The notes beneath the pieces are model-generated. The model ran no database searches and was not told where the DNA came from. It was given only the letters and a program-made list of their open reading frames with translations. Both the position numbers and the translations under genes were made by a program. From Mariprofundus sp. KV (GTDB lineage: Bacteria > Pseudomonadota > Zetaproteobacteria > Mariprofundales > Mariprofundaceae), in the NCBI RefSeq assembly GCF_013387475.1, contig NZ_VWNB01000011.1, forward strand, positions 60,596 to 124,595: 64,000 nt of DNA, read 5' to 3'. Shown here in pieces: positions 48,405 through 58,537 of this stretch (positions are counted from its first letter, which is position 1; each line of letters starts with the position of its first letter).

Positions 48405-49730
48405 TCAGGCTACAGCTGATTCTTTACGCAGAATCAGCACATCTTCTTCTACGGCTTCAAGGCCGGTAATGCGGCTGATCGCCGCCTGCAGGTTTCCTTC
48501 GGTTGTCTCATGGGTGAGCATCACAATCGGCACATTATGGCTGGCATGACGCTCTTTCTGAGTCAGTGCCTCCAGACTGATGCGATGATCGGCCAGGATC
48601 GAAGTGACTGATGCAATCACACCCGGCTGATCCTTCACCATCAGACGAATGAAATATTCACACTCGGTATCGGCCATCGGCATGGTCGGTTTATCGCGAC
48701 GCGAAGCCTCAACAAAACCCATCGGTGGTGCCAGATGTGCAATACCATCAGGGAAGCCACTGGCGATATCCATGATATCGGCCACTACAGCCGAAGCGGT
48801 AGGACGCTCACCGGCACCACGACCGAAGTACATGGTGTGCTCAACAAAGTCGCCGGTAATCTGCACCGCATTATAGGAGTCGGAAACCTGTGCCATCTGG
48901 GAGGTAAGCGGTACCAGTGTCGGATGCACGCGCATCTCCACAGCATCCACTTCACCATGTTTACCATGCGGTTTGGCGATGCCGAGCAGTTTAATGCGGT
49001 AACCCATCTCATGCGCGGCAGCAATATCATCAGCAGTAATCTTGCTGATGCCATCGGTATAGACCTCTTCAAACCTGATCTTCGAGCCAAACGCCATGGC
49101 TGCAAGAATCGAGAGCTTCTGAGCTGTATCGATACCTTCAACATCAAAGGTCGGATCAGCTTCAGCGTATCCCAGCGCCTGCGCCTCTTTCAGGACATCA
49201 GCGTAGTCGGCACCCTCATTCTCCATTTTGGTAAGAATAAAGTTGCAGGTTCCGTTAAGAATACCGTAGACCGACTCGATAGCGTTGGCAGCCAAACCCT
49301 CGCGCAGTGCCTTCATGCACGGAATACCGCCACCAACTGCCGCTTCAAACCCGATCTGCAGCCCATTGGCAGCAGCAACAGGGAACAGCTCTTCGCCATG
49401 CTTGGCGATCAATGCCTTATTGGCTGTCACGACATGTTTGCCATGCTCCAGCGCCGTTGCCACAAAGGTGCGGGCCGGTTCATAGCCACCGATCAGTTCA
49501 ACCACCAGGTCAATATCGTCAGCCGCGACAATATCATCGGCATCACTGCTCAGACGAATGCCGGTGAAATCAAGGCCACGGTCACGATCCAGATCGCGAT
49601 CAGCCGCAGCAACCAGCCTCACCTGTTTACCAAGGCGACGGCTAATCAACTCCTTCTGCTCGATCAGGATACGTGCTACTCCGGTACCGATCGTACCAAG
49701 CCCCAGCAGCCCTACTCTCAATTCAGTCAT
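48405..49730 (-). CDS. hom: Homoserine dehydrogenase
   Basis: This 441-residue enzyme reduces aspartate semialdehyde to homoserine. The NAD(P) motif is LLGLGTIGTGVARIL, VVTANKALIAKHGEELF binds substrate and cofactor, GILNGTCNFILTKM is the substrate-binding signature, and the C-terminal ACT domain (PGVIASVTSILADHRISLEA) is the usual threonine-feedback site. It is a monofunctional form with no aspartokinase. It is the gene before thrC, separated by the stem-loop array, and lies 121 nt downstream of alaC. The gap to alaC holds a dispersed repeat. Confidence 0.96.
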   Translation of the reverse strand: MTELRVGLLGLGTIGTGVARILIEQKELISRRLGKQVRLVAAADRDLDRDRGLDFTGIRLSSDADDIVAADDIDLVVELIGGYEPARTFVATALEHGKHVVTANKALIAKHGEELFPVAAANGLQIGFEAAVGGGIPCMKALREGLAANAIESVYGILNGTCNFILTKMENEGADYADVLKEAQALGYAEADPTFDVEGIDTAQKLSILAAMAFGSKIRFEEVYTDGISKITADDIAAAHEMGYRIKLLGIAKPHGKHGEVDAVEMRVHPTLVPLTSQMAQVSDSYNAVQITGDFVEHTMYFGRGAGERPTASAVVADIMDIASGFPDGIAHLAPPMGFVEASRRDKPTMPMADTECEYFIRLMVKDQPGVIASVTSILADHRISLEALTQKERHASHNVPIVMLTHETTEGNLQAAISRITGLEAVEEDVLILRKESAVA

Positions 49731-49749
49731 TTATTCTCTCCAAACCATG

Positions 49750-49836
49750 AACCACGAAGACACAGAGGCACAAAGTAAATACTTTCAATCAACGCAATAA
49801 CACCATCTCTTCTTGGTGCCTTCGCGCCTTAGTGGC
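49750..49836. repeat. CCAC..GGCAC-type dispersed palindromic repeat, copy 2
   Basis: The arms ACCACGAAGACACAGAGGCA (49751-49770, continuing CAAAG) and GGTGCCTTCGCGCCTTAGTGG (about 49815-49835) are an imperfect inverted repeat, closely similar to the arms of the element at 27513-27652. It fills most of the 121-nt gap between alaC and hom. Confidence 0.7.
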
Positions 49837-49851
49837 AAATAAATCTATTCC

Positions 49852-51030
49852 TTACGAACCCGCATTCAGGAACTGGCGCATACCGCGCAGTGCCTGCCGT
49901 GTTCTGTGCTCGTTCTCAATCAGTGCAATGCGCACATAGTGATCACCGTAGTCACCAAAACCGATGCCCGGAGAGACCGCTACCCCGCCCTCTTTAAGCA
50001 TACGCTTGGCAAATTCAAGTGAACCCATCGCTTTGAATTGATCGGGAATTTCAGCCCAGATAAACATCGAAGCTTTCGGCTTCTCAGCCATCCAGCCCAT
50101 CTGGTGCATACCGTTAATCATGACATCACGACGTGACTGATACATGGCCCGAATCTCATCCACGCAATCCTGCGGGCCGTTAAGTGCTGCGCACGCAGCA
50201 ATCTGCAGAGGCTGGAAGGTACCGTAATCCAGATAGGATTTGATCTTGCCAAGAGCAGCGACAATATCTTTGTTACCGACCATGAAGCCCATACGCCAAC
50301 CCGGCATGTTGTAGGTTTTGGAGAGGGAGTAGAACTCCACTGCCACATCCTTGGCTCCTGGCACCTGCATGATCGACGGGCACTGATAACCATCAAAGGT
50401 GATCTCGGCATAAGCGATATCGGAGATTACGATGAGATCGTTCTCACGCGCAAAATCGACAAGTTTGACATAGAAATCGAGATCAACCACTTCAGCTGTC
50501 GGATTGGAGGGGAAGTTCACCACCAGAATCTTCGGCTTAGGCCATGAGTCCTTCACAGCTTTTTGTACTTCCTCAAAGTAGTCGAAGCCCGGCCCCATCG
50601 GTACATGGCGGATATCTGCACCGGCAATAATAAAACCGTAGGGGTGAATTGGATAAGCAGGGTTCGGGGTAAGGATCAGATCACCGGGAGAGGTGATCGC
50701 CACAGCCAGATGTGCCAGCCCCTCTTTAGAGCCGATCGTAGCAATCGCTTCGGTTTCAGGGTCGAGATCAACATCAAACTTGGTCTTATACCAGTTACAG
50801 ATCGCTCTGCGCAGCCCCGGAATACCCTTGGACATCGAGTAGCGATGGTTACGACCATCCTGTGCCGCTTCACACAGTTTATCGACAATATGCTGCGGTG
50901 TCGGCTGGTCAGGGTTACCCATACCGAGATCGATAATGTCTTCGCCGGCATGGCGAAGCTCCATCTTCAGTTGATTAACAACTGCAAACACATAAGGTGG
51001 AAGGCGTTTAATCTTTTCAAATTCGCGCAT
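49852..51030 (-). CDS. alaC: Alanine transaminase AlaC-like aminotransferase
   Basis: This 392-residue fold-type I PLP aminotransferase has [18 protein letters not shown] at the N-terminus, the substrate-binding [16 protein letters not shown], the PLP lysine motif [19 protein letters not shown] and the final Arg in [20 protein letters not shown]. These features match AlaC, the glutamate-pyruvate transaminase. It lies at the head of the alaC-hom-thrC run on the minus strand, an order often seen in proteobacteria where AlaC-like enzymes sit with aspartate-family genes. The ATG at 51030 has weak GGAGATC upstream. Confidence 0.9.
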   Translation of the reverse strand: MREFEKIKRLPPYVFAVVNQLKMELRHAGEDIIDLGMGNPDQPTPQHIVDKLCEAAQDGRNHRYSMSKGIPGLRRAICNWYKTKFDVDLDPETEAIATIGSKEGLAHLAVAITSPGDLILTPNPAYPIHPYGFIIAGADIRHVPMGPGFDYFEEVQKAVKDSWPKPKILVVNFPSNPTAEVVDLDFYVKLVDFARENDLIVISDIAYAEITFDGYQCPSIMQVPGAKDVAVEFYSLSKTYNMPGWRMGFMVGNKDIVAALGKIKSYLDYGTFQPLQIAACAALNGPQDCVDEIRAMYQSRRDVMINGMHQMGWMAEKPKASMFIWAEIPDQFKAMGSLEFAKRMLKEGGVAVSPGIGFGDYGDHYVRIALIENEHRTRQALRGMRQFLNAGS

Positions 51031-51225
51031 GGACGAGGCCTGATCTCCGGTAAATTAGTGACCCTAAACAAAGTCGGTGAGACTACGAAGCAGGCCGTAT
51101 ACGGTCAAGGAAGGGTAAATAACCAAAGGGTCTTAATACCACTATAAATGAAAGGATACTTGCTACAAATTTCGTATGACTTCTTTTAGACCAGATAACA
51201 AAAAAAACACTTCTAATCAATAGCT

Positions 51226-52533
51226 TCATTTACTCTGCAACTTTTCAAGTAATGAAACCACCTCGCTAGAAGGAAGACTAATCTTATCAAGCAGCGCGCT
51301 TGCGCCCTCTTTATCACCATTATTGAAGCGCTCGACAATTTTCCTAGCTAATTGATGGACCTCAGCATGTGGCGGCTCGAGTTCACTGAACTCAGTGTAT
51401 TCACCATATACTTCCTTGCCCTGTGCGTAGTACCATTTACCGAGACGGCAATTGCGGTGATCAGTCACTTCATCAACAGCTATCTGCTCTATACCGAGCA
51501 CCATATCGACTAACCGTTTTTTCCATAGCATATGGTCAGTCTTGGCAAGACTTAGCACACCTTTACTCACCTTGTTTTTGGAGAGTTCATCAAGTTGTGA
51601 CTTAATACCAGCTTCAAGCGCCCTCATATGGCGCACATTGGATTCGATTTCATGACTCTCATTGCTGACTAACTCCGAAACCTCATGCGTTCGTTTAGCA
51701 ATTTCTCGAGATGCTTCACCCTGATCAGATGAAGAGGCCTTGATGTGCTCAACTTTATTAGACACCGTACCAAAAGCAGTTATCACATGCTGCATACTAC
51801 GGCCTGCATCTTCTGCAGCTGAACCGCCGCGCTCTGCCCTTTCTACATTTTCACTGAACAGAACCACTACACTATCAATCTCCTCCTGAAGCAAACCGAT
51901 TTTACTGCTGATTTCAGCTGCAGCTTTAGCAGTCTGCTGGGAGAGTTCTTTCACTTCACCGGCTACTACAGCAAAGCCTTTGCCTGCATCCCCTGCCCTT
52001 GCAGCCTCAATGGTAGCATTCAACGCCAACATATTGGTTTGGCCTGCAATACGCTGAATTGAATCAACGATGGCACCAATATCTCCAGAAAATTGAACAA
52101 GCTTCTCAACTTCACTCATTGCTGAACGTGCCCTATTAGCCATTTCACTAAGCATACCCAACGCACTCTCTACTGACTGAGTTCCCATATTCGCCGCTTC
52201 GACTGCCTCATGAGCCAAAGCAACCGCTTCATCGGAAGCGCTAGCAATCATCTCGTTGGTGGTCGCCAACTCTTCGGTTGCTGCCGCCATGGCAAGTGTA
52301 CGGTCATCCATATGTGACATGCCATCAGCCATCCGACTCATAGATGAGACCACTTCAAATATACCCATACAGTTTCCTGCCTGATTTTCGAGCAATTGCT
52401 CTACCATGAGCTCAAGAGCTTCCCCCAAACTGTCAATGGTTTTTCCAAGTTCACTATTTACACTACATCTGGCAGTAAAGTCCCCTTCTGCAAAACGACT
52501 TAAAGTTTCAATTGTCTGTTCTTTATTTGGCAT
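51226..52533 (-). CDS. Soluble chemoreceptor with C-terminal CZB domain
   Basis: This 435-residue protein has no transmembrane segment. The signalling helix pair (about 50-300) contains the hairpin tip [20 protein letters not shown] followed by [15 protein letters not shown]. The C-terminal CZB (chemoreceptor zinc-binding) domain (about 315-430) has the His/Cys signature [15 protein letters not shown] and [13 protein letters not shown] domains bind zinc and respond to oxidants such as hypochlorous acid in other bacteria. It is the last gene of the che cluster, 12 nt after cheR, and probably senses the cytoplasmic redox or zinc state. Confidence 0.92.
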   Translation of the reverse strand: MPNKEQTIETLSRFAEGDFTARCSVNSELGKTIDSLGEALELMVEQLLENQAGNCMGIFEVVSSMSRMADGMSHMDDRTLAMAAATEELATTNEMIASASDEAVALAHEAVEAANMGTQSVESALGMLSEMANRARSAMSEVEKLVQFSGDIGAIVDSIQRIAGQTNMLALNATIEAARAGDAGKGFAVVAGEVKELSQQTAKAAAEISSKIGLLQEEIDSVVVLFSENVERAERGGSAAEDAGRSMQHVITAFGTVSNKVEHIKASSSDQGEASREIAKRTHEVSELVSNESHEIESNVRHMRALEAGIKSQLDELSKNKVSKGVLSLAKTDHMLWKKRLVDMVLGIEQIAVDEVTDHRNCRLGKWYYAQGKEVYGEYTEFSELEPPHAEVHQLARKIVERFNNGDKEGASALLDKISLPSSEVVSLLEKLQSK

Positions 52534-52545
52534 AATTCACTCCCT

Positions 52546-53385
52546 TTACTTGGATACCAGTCGCCAGACTGGCCTGTTTTCAATTCTTACCGTTTCCCAT
52601 ACCGAGCGCTGGCCTTGCACCATTTCTCCGGCTCCTGTAAATAAATATCCACCTATCTGCGTAAGTTGTGCAATATGGTCAATCACTTGCATTCGCTGTT
52701 TTAGATCAAAATATATCAACACATTGCGACAGAATACGATATCAAACAGAGAATAATGCCTGATATTTGTTACTAGGGATGGTGAAATAAGGTTGGCTTC
52801 TTGAAATTTTACCATGGCTTTCAATTCATCCTTTACTTGCCAGCTATGCTCATCCCGTTGTTTAAAAAAATTCGCCAGATCCTGAATAGCCAGACCTCGC
52901 CGAACTTCCATCTGTTTATATACACCTTCTTTCGCAGCTGCGATAGCTACAGAAGAGATATCAGTCCCCAGAATACTCACCTTGTTGGCAGCATCATCCA
53001 GAGTCTGAAGTGCAGTCATGGCTATCGAATACGCCTCCTGTCCTGTTGATGCAGCAGCAGACCATATTTTGATTCTCGAAAACCCCGGCCGCTCAGAGAC
53101 TAGAGTTGACAATAAATTATTCTTCAAAGCTTCGAATGGGTACTTATCCCTGAAAAAAAGGGTTTCATTGGTAGTCATGCGATCAACCACCTGTTTGGCT
53201 ATCTCACAACGTTCATTCTTTTTAACCTCATCAATAAGCGCATCGAGAGAATTGATCCCATGCTGGCGAATAACCGGCAATAATCGTGCGCGAATCAGAT
53301 AAAGTTTACTCTCATCCAGAGCCAAACCTATTTCTCGCTTAAGAAAGTCAGTAATAAAAGTTATTCTATCAGTAGAAATAGTCAT
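52546..53385 (-). CDS. cheR: Chemotaxis protein methyltransferase CheR
   Basis: This 279-residue enzyme has the N-terminal CheR domain (KREIGLALDESKLYLIRARL) and the SAM-binding domain (IKIWSAAASTGQEAYSIAMT, VSILGTDISSVAIAAAKEGVY, YSLFDIVFCRNVLIYFD). It methylates receptor glutamates. Four nt overlap with cheB (53382/53385) indicates coupling. Confidence 0.96.
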   Translation of the reverse strand: MTISTDRITFITDFLKREIGLALDESKLYLIRARLLPVIRQHGINSLDALIDEVKKNERCEIAKQVVDRMTTNETLFFRDKYPFEALKNNLLSTLVSERPGFSRIKIWSAAASTGQEAYSIAMTALQTLDDAANKVSILGTDISSVAIAAAKEGVYKQMEVRRGLAIQDLANFFKQRDEHSWQVKDELKAMVKFQEANLISPSLVTNIRHYSLFDIVFCRNVLIYFDLKQRMQVIDHIAQLTQIGGYLFTGAGEMVQGQRSVWETVRIENRPVWRLVSK

Positions 53386-54458
53386 TTCAGTCTTCCTGCC
53401 ACATAGCGCTTAATCGCTGATGCTATATCACGCAAAGCCAGCACTTCATTTGCTGCCCCTAGCTTTACGGTCTGGCCAGGCATCCCCCAAACTACGGATG
53501 TTGCTTCATCCTGCGCAATGACTCTGGCATTGGCATCGGCCAGCAATTTCGCCCCTTTGGCTCCATCTGCTCCCATCCCGGTAAGGATGACAACCAAAGT
53601 CGAGACAGATGGAGCCAAAGCATGCAGTGATCGTAAAGTTACATCCACAGCCGGACGACAATGATGTTCAGGCGGACCATCGTGCAATCGAGCCTTTAAT
53701 TTTTCACCAGCTGCACGAACCACGTCGAGATGACTTTCTCCGGGGGCGAAATAAACTGAGCCTGCATGCAACCCCATGCCATCCTCGGCCACACAACAAT
53801 TCAAGCTTGTCAGGCTATCAAGACGGCTGCAGAGCGATTCAATAAACAGCTTGGGCATATGCTGTACAATTACAATCGGAACTGGGCAATCAGCAGGCAA
53901 ACCCTTCACTACTTCACTCAAAGCTGCAGGTCCACCTGTGCTGGAACCTATTGCCACTATGTCAGGCTGATAACCGTTGGATGATCTCTGTACTATAGGG
54001 GCTTTAACAACCGGCGTGGTTTGCGCTGAAACAGACTTCTGTAGTGATGTTTTTTTCTGAACTGCAGCCTGTAATTTTGGTATGAGTTCATCACTTAATG
54101 TACGCATGGGGGTAGGATCATTTGCTTTGGGTTTAACCACCACATCGAATGCACCTGCCTCGAGTATCGAAACTGCACTCTCAGCGTCCTTGTAGGTTGC
54201 AGCAGCGACTACCACAACTTTCACATGTGGATATTTAACTGATAAAACTGCCAGTGTTTCCATACCGTTCATGCGAGGCATATTTAAATCTAGTGTGAGC
54301 ACATCAGGCTTCAGTGAAGGTATAAGCTCAATTGCTTCCTGGCCATCAGAGGCCACACCGACGACTTCAATATCGGAAACACCGTTCAGTGCCTTCTTCA
54401 GTAATAGCCTGTAAACAGCAGAGTCATCGACAATTAGAATCTTGATCATGGCTGACAC
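53382..54458 (-). CDS. cheB: Protein-glutamate methylesterase CheB
   Basis: This 358-residue protein has a receiver (about 5-125; KILIVDDSAVYRLLLKKAL, DVLTLDLNMPRMNGMET) and a C-terminal methylesterase (about 165-355) with the catalytic Ser in IGSSTGGPAALSEV, His in VIVQHMP and Asp in LTGMGADGAKGAKLL. It demethylates receptors when phosphorylated by CheA. It overlaps the pseudo-receiver gene by 13 nt and cheR by 4 nt. Confidence 0.97.
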   Translation of the reverse strand: MSAMIKILIVDDSAVYRLLLKKALNGVSDIEVVGVASDGQEAIELIPSLKPDVLTLDLNMPRMNGMETLAVLSVKYPHVKVVVVAAATYKDAESAVSILEAGAFDVVVKPKANDPTPMRTLSDELIPKLQAAVQKKTSLQKSVSAQTTPVVKAPIVQRSSNGYQPDIVAIGSSTGGPAALSEVVKGLPADCPVPIVIVQHMPKLFIESLCSRLDSLTSLNCCVAEDGMGLHAGSVYFAPGESHLDVVRAAGEKLKARLHDGPPEHHCRPAVDVTLRSLHALAPSVSTLVVILTGMGADGAKGAKLLADANARVIAQDEATSVVWGMPGQTVKLGAANEVLALRDIASAIKRYVAGRLK

Positions 54459-54832
54459 TCACACCCTGCAATCGCAAGTTTACTTTTGATAATTGTTTCA
54501 TCATAAGGTTTCATTGCGTAGTCATGTACCCATAGTGAAATCGCATTGAGTCTCGAAGAGACTTCAGTTTCGGTAGATACGCCACTCACAGGCGACCTCC
54601 CCACATCTGCAAAATAGCTACGAAGAGCTTCCAGAAACTCCATGCCACCTATCACTAGCGTATTGAGATTTAGAAAGAGTGCTGCAACATCTGGGTGATC
54701 GCAATATTGTCGCAAATCCTGCTCCCCATTTTCTACTGCAAGGCTGTCGTATCCAGATCTTTTTATAATCCGAACTAAGGAGGGGCTGACCACGCCGCTT
54801 GCATCGACCATGATTAACACTGCCCCAAGCAT
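54446..54832 (-). CDS. Pseudo-receiver protein in the che operon
   Basis: This 128-residue protein has a receiver-like order (VLIMVDASGVVSPSLVRIIK, AALFLNLNTLVIGGMEFLEAL, YAMKPYDETIIKSKL). The position of the phosphorylation Asp is Asn in LFLNLN and the conserved Lys is kept. The ATG at 54832 is supported by AGGAAG upstream and lies after the cheW stop; a longer frame to 54880 would overlap cheW. It is probably unphosphorylated and could compete for CheA or CheB contacts. Confidence 0.7.
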   Translation of the reverse strand: MLGAVLIMVDASGVVSPSLVRIIKRSGYDSLAVENGEQDLRQYCDHPDVAALFLNLNTLVIGGMEFLEALRSYFADVGRSPVSGVSTETEVSSRLNAISLWVHDYAMKPYDETIIKSKLAIAGCECQP

Positions 54833-54845
54833 AAGCTCTTCCTGT

Positions 54846-55310
54846 TCAACGCTCTGGCACTTCTGGCATGCTTTTGGCAATCAGCTTTGCAACATCCAGC
54901 ATGATCAGAATACCTTTATCTTGCTTTAGCACACCGTGACAAACACTTTTCCAGCAATCATTCAGCGAATCTGGCGTGGATTCGTAATTCTCAACCTGCA
55001 TGTTGATGACTTCACCCACTGCATCCACTGTTAAACCGAAACCCTCTCCATCCAAACCTTCGAGAATAATAGTACGGTACAGCGTTTCATCTTCGCGTGG
55101 TGGTAATTCGAGAATTTTACGAATATCCAATTCAGTTAGAATTTTACCGCGCAGATTTATCAATCCATTCACTGACTTCGGAGACAATGGCATTTCAGTA
55201 CGACGTTGCGGCGTAACCACTTCGGACAACTCTTCAACGGCAAGTGCCAGCCATTGATTGTCGACCTGACAGGTTAGCAAACGCGAGCGGGACGTTTTCA
55301 TCTGACTCAT
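54846..55310 (-). CDS. cheW: Chemotaxis coupling protein CheW
   Basis: This 154-residue protein is a single CheW domain (TCQVDNQWLALAVEELSEVV, VNGLINLRGKILTELDIRKI, YRTIILEGLDGEGFGLTVDA). It links receptors to CheA. The ATG overlaps the cheA stop by 4 nt. Confidence 0.95.
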   Translation of the reverse strand: MSQMKTSRSRLLTCQVDNQWLALAVEELSEVVTPQRRTEMPLSPKSVNGLINLRGKILTELDIRKILELPPREDETLYRTIILEGLDGEGFGLTVDAVGEVINMQVENYESTPDSLNDCWKSVCHGVLKQDKGILIMLDVAKLIAKSMPEVPER

Positions 55311-58138
55311 GAGTTACCTCCACCTTCGATGGCTTGGTGAGTCACCACTTCCGCATCAATAATGCCAATCTCAGAGTCCTGTTTACGGCCAAGTAACCGT
55401 GTAAGTTGCTGGTGCAGAACTTCGCGATCAAACTTTTTCACTCTGGCATTAAATAAATCTCTATTCTCAACGTACTCAGACTCATCCAGCGATGAGAGTG
55501 AAATAATCGGCATCTGTTGCAAACCTGGTTGTGCACGAACCCAGCTTGCCAACTCAAAACCATTCATTTCCGGCATTTCCAGATCAGTGAGTAAAAGATC
55601 GGGCTTTTCACGTTCAATAATGCTGCACGCTTCTTTGCCATTTCTAGCGGTGATAACCTGACAACCCAGCCCTTCAATCAATGGAATGGCAAGGTTTCTA
55701 AAGAAAACCGCATCTTCCACATAGAGTATTTTCTGGGAGCGTTTACGACGTTCGCCCTTGCCAGAGAACCAGTTTGGAGCCACCTTTTTAATTACTGCTA
55801 AAATATCTACAACTTCGGTCGAACGACCTTCCACTATGGCAGTACCAAGAAAATATGGTTCTTCACTATCCAAGTGTATCTCCAATTTCTGTTTTACAAT
55901 ATCAACAATCGAATCAACCTGAATGCAGAGGCGTTTATCCTTATCTGAAATAATCAGACAAGGCTCTACTTCACCAACACGCTTTGCTTCAACCTCTAGT
56001 ATAGAGGCCAAACGAATCACCTGAATCACATCATCTCTATATTGTAACACCTCGCGGCGACCAGATTTTTCGATGGAATCCGGATCTACTTCTTCAATAC
56101 GTTCTACCAGCGCCATTGGAATCGCATACCACAATTCGCCGACAGCAAAAACGAGAATATACTGACTTTCATCACTAGTTGATTGAGCTTTTTTATCATG
56201 TTCAGAGATTACAGTCTGAACATCCTGTTGTTGGCGAATACTCTTTGTCACACCTATACAATCAAGAATCGGCACAACTCTGCCATCTCCTAAAATACTA
56301 CATCCGCCGTAGACATCGAGATGGTTAAAATGGCGCCCCAGAGGTTTTACTACAATCTCCTCGGCACCTAGTACCTCATTCACACTAATACCAAATTGGC
56401 GCTCCGCGATATTTACCACAACCACAGACTGTGGGCATTCATCATTACTCTGGATTTGCATCACTTCAGAAAGTGAAATGATGGGCAGCAATCGCCCCCT
56501 GAGCATATAAAACGGTTTGCCGGCGATCTCTTTCCAACTCTCACTATCTGGATCAATAGCTATTAATTCCTGCACCATCATCTGTGGGACAGCAAAATGC
56601 TGTCTTGAACTTTCTACGATCATGGCTGGAATAATGGCCAGTGTCAGAGGAATTCGAATATTCAGGGTTGTTCCAACGCCAAGTTCACTGTCAATTACGA
56701 CTGTCCCACCAACGCTTTCAATTTCCGAGCGCACCACATCCATACCGACACCGCGGCCAGACAGGTTACTGACCTTCTCAGCTGTAGATAGTCCCGCATG
56801 AAAAATTAACTGTAAGATACCATTGTCACTGAGATTTTTAGCTTGTTCAGCAGTAATTACATCCATAGAAACAGCCTTATCTCGAATTTTGGCCGCATCA
56901 ATACCACCACCATCATCGCTTATATTAATTACGATAAAACCGCTTTCTTGACGCGCTGACAGTGTAATCTTGCCTTCATCGGCTTTACCCTTCTGGCGTC
57001 TATCTTCAGGCGCTTCAATACCGTGATCACATGAGTTGCGAATAATATGGGTCATAGGATCTTTTAAAGCTGAAAGGATTGTGCGGTCTAGTTCAGTTTC
57101 TTGACCTTCCATATCCACCCTGATCTTTTTACCAAGTTGTTTTGTTATATCTCGCAATAACCGGGGCACAGTACTCCATAGCGTAGAAATGGGCTGCATT
57201 CGCGTATGTAGTAATTTTTCCTGTAACCGACTGGTGATCTGGTTGATGCTGCGACTGGTGCGTACAAGATCAGGATCCCCGCTCTGCTCAATCAACCTGA
57301 GTAAACGATTTCGGGAAAGCACCAACTCACCCACCTGATTCATTAATTCATCTAGAAGAGAAACGTCAACTCGAATACTGGTTTCAGCTTTTGCTTTTCT
57401 TACAGCGTTAACTTTAGTGGTTTTCTCTACAGCCACAGGTGAAGTAACTTCTTCCTCGGCAGCTGCGGTCTCTGCAGGTTTTTCGTTTACTTCAACCGGC
57501 TCTTTATCGACTGAAACAACATCAACCAGTTTGCTGCTTTTTGCCATCCCTAAAATTTTCAAAGCATGAGCTGGCTGCATACCGGGCAAGGCACGCAGTT
57601 GCTCAAAGCCGGCTTCTAAAACCTGCTCAGGGGTAATAATTTCCGCATTTTTCAGTAAAGCAAGAACTGAGTCATCGACCCCAACCAGCCAGGCCAAAGT
57701 CTTGTCTGATGCATTGGGGCCTTCCTCAGTATCAGATAATGCCGCAGCACCATTGTCTATCAGGCCCTCTGCTGCAGCCAGGCGTTCACATAGTGCTGAA
57801 TAATCAAGATTTGGTTCAGAACCATCCACCTCAAGACCAGCAATTAATTCCTTGATGGCATCACTATTTTCCAGCAAAAGTGAGACAATATTGCCATCAA
57901 CCTGATACTTCGCAGATCGTATTTTCCCAAGCAAGTTTTCACCTGCATGGGCAACCTTTTCCAGCCCGGATAACCCCAGAAATCCGCAACTTCCTTTTAC
58001 CGTGTGCACTACCCGGAATATGCTATCGAGAATCTCGGCATTACCTGGATCAGCCTCAAGATCCAGTAACTGCTGTTCGATTGAAGCTAGATTTTCATTG
58101 CTCTCGGTTAGAAATTCGGCAAGCAGTTCTTCATCCAT
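55307..58138 (-). CDS. cheA: Hybrid chemotaxis kinase CheA with two CheW domains and a receiver
   Basis: This 943-residue protein has an N-terminal HPt with His45 (FRVVHTVKGSCGFLGLSGLE), a short helical segment of unknown type (about 145-205; DDSVLALLKNAEIITPEQVL), a dimerisation domain (about 255-290), an ATPase domain (about 330-490; NSCDHGIE, DDGGGIDAAK), a CheW domain (about 495-625), a second CheW-like domain (about 655-790) and a C-terminal receiver (about 805-925; LLLTDLEMPEMNG). This hybrid layout is typical of non-flagellar or alternative che systems. It follows cheY by 30 nt and overlaps cheW by 4 nt. Confidence 0.95.
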   Translation of the reverse strand: MDEELLAEFLTESNENLASIEQQLLDLEADPGNAEILDSIFRVVHTVKGSCGFLGLSGLEKVAHAGENLLGKIRSAKYQVDGNIVSLLLENSDAIKELIAGLEVDGSEPNLDYSALCERLAAAEGLIDNGAAALSDTEEGPNASDKTLAWLVGVDDSVLALLKNAEIITPEQVLEAGFEQLRALPGMQPAHALKILGMAKSSKLVDVVSVDKEPVEVNEKPAETAAAEEEVTSPVAVEKTTKVNAVRKAKAETSIRVDVSLLDELMNQVGELVLSRNRLLRLIEQSGDPDLVRTSRSINQITSRLQEKLLHTRMQPISTLWSTVPRLLRDITKQLGKKIRVDMEGQETELDRTILSALKDPMTHIIRNSCDHGIEAPEDRRQKGKADEGKITLSARQESGFIVINISDDGGGIDAAKIRDKAVSMDVITAEQAKNLSDNGILQLIFHAGLSTAEKVSNLSGRGVGMDVVRSEIESVGGTVVIDSELGVGTTLNIRIPLTLAIIPAMIVESSRQHFAVPQMMVQELIAIDPDSESWKEIAGKPFYMLRGRLLPIISLSEVMQIQSNDECPQSVVVVNIAERQFGISVNEVLGAEEIVVKPLGRHFNHLDVYGGCSILGDGRVVPILDCIGVTKSIRQQQDVQTVISEHDKKAQSTSDESQYILVFAVGELWYAIPMALVERIEEVDPDSIEKSGRREVLQYRDDVIQVIRLASILEVEAKRVGEVEPCLIISDKDKRLCIQVDSIVDIVKQKLEIHLDSEEPYFLGTAIVEGRSTEVVDILAVIKKVAPNWFSGKGERRKRSQKILYVEDAVFFRNLAIPLIEGLGCQVITARNGKEACSIIEREKPDLLLTDLEMPEMNGFELASWVRAQPGLQQMPIISLSSLDESEYVENRDLFNARVKKFDREVLHQQLTRLLGRKQDSEIGIIDAEVVTHQAIEGGGNS

Positions 58139-58168
58139 CTCGCACTCCTGTCAATATAACTTCCACCA

Positions 58169-58537
58169 TCAGAACAACATGCTTCCGACCACCTCAATCA
58201 AGTGATCAGGTTCAAACGGTTTGACCAGCCATGCTGAAACTCCTGATTCATGGCCAACTGATTTTTTCTCTTCGCCAGATTCGGTTGTCAGCATCACGAT
58301 TGGTGTTTCTATGTAGGCTGGTAATTTACGAATCTCTGCTATCATCGTCAGACCATCCATGTTCGGCATGTTCAAATCAGTTAGGATCAAGTCATAAGAA
58401 GATGATTGTGCCTTAGATAGCCCTTCAGCTCCGTCCTTTGCTTCATCCACTTCAAAATCAACACTGGCCAGAGTACGTTTGACGGTCATGCGAACCATCA
58501 TCGAATCTTCAACAATCAAAATTTTTGGAGCACTCAT
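58169..58537 (-). CDS. cheY: Chemotaxis response regulator CheY
   Basis: This 122-residue single receiver has ILIVEDSMMVRMTVKRTL, the phosphorylation Asp in LILTDLNMPNMDGL, the Thr in MLTTES and the Lys in WLVKPFEPDHLI. The ATG at 58537 overlaps the stop of the channel-like gene (ATGA, 4 nt), so the two are co-translated. Confidence 0.95.
   Translation of the reverse strand: MSAPKILIVEDSMMVRMTVKRTLASVDFEVDEAKDGAEGLSKAQSSSYDLILTDLNMPNMDGLTMIAEIRKLPAYIETPIVMLTTESGEEKKSVGHESGVSAWLVKPFEPDHLIEVVGSMLF

Noticed and set aside
51185..51225. Intrinsic terminator after the CZB receptor gene
   Set aside because: There is a run of T residues on the minus strand but no convincing stem before it.
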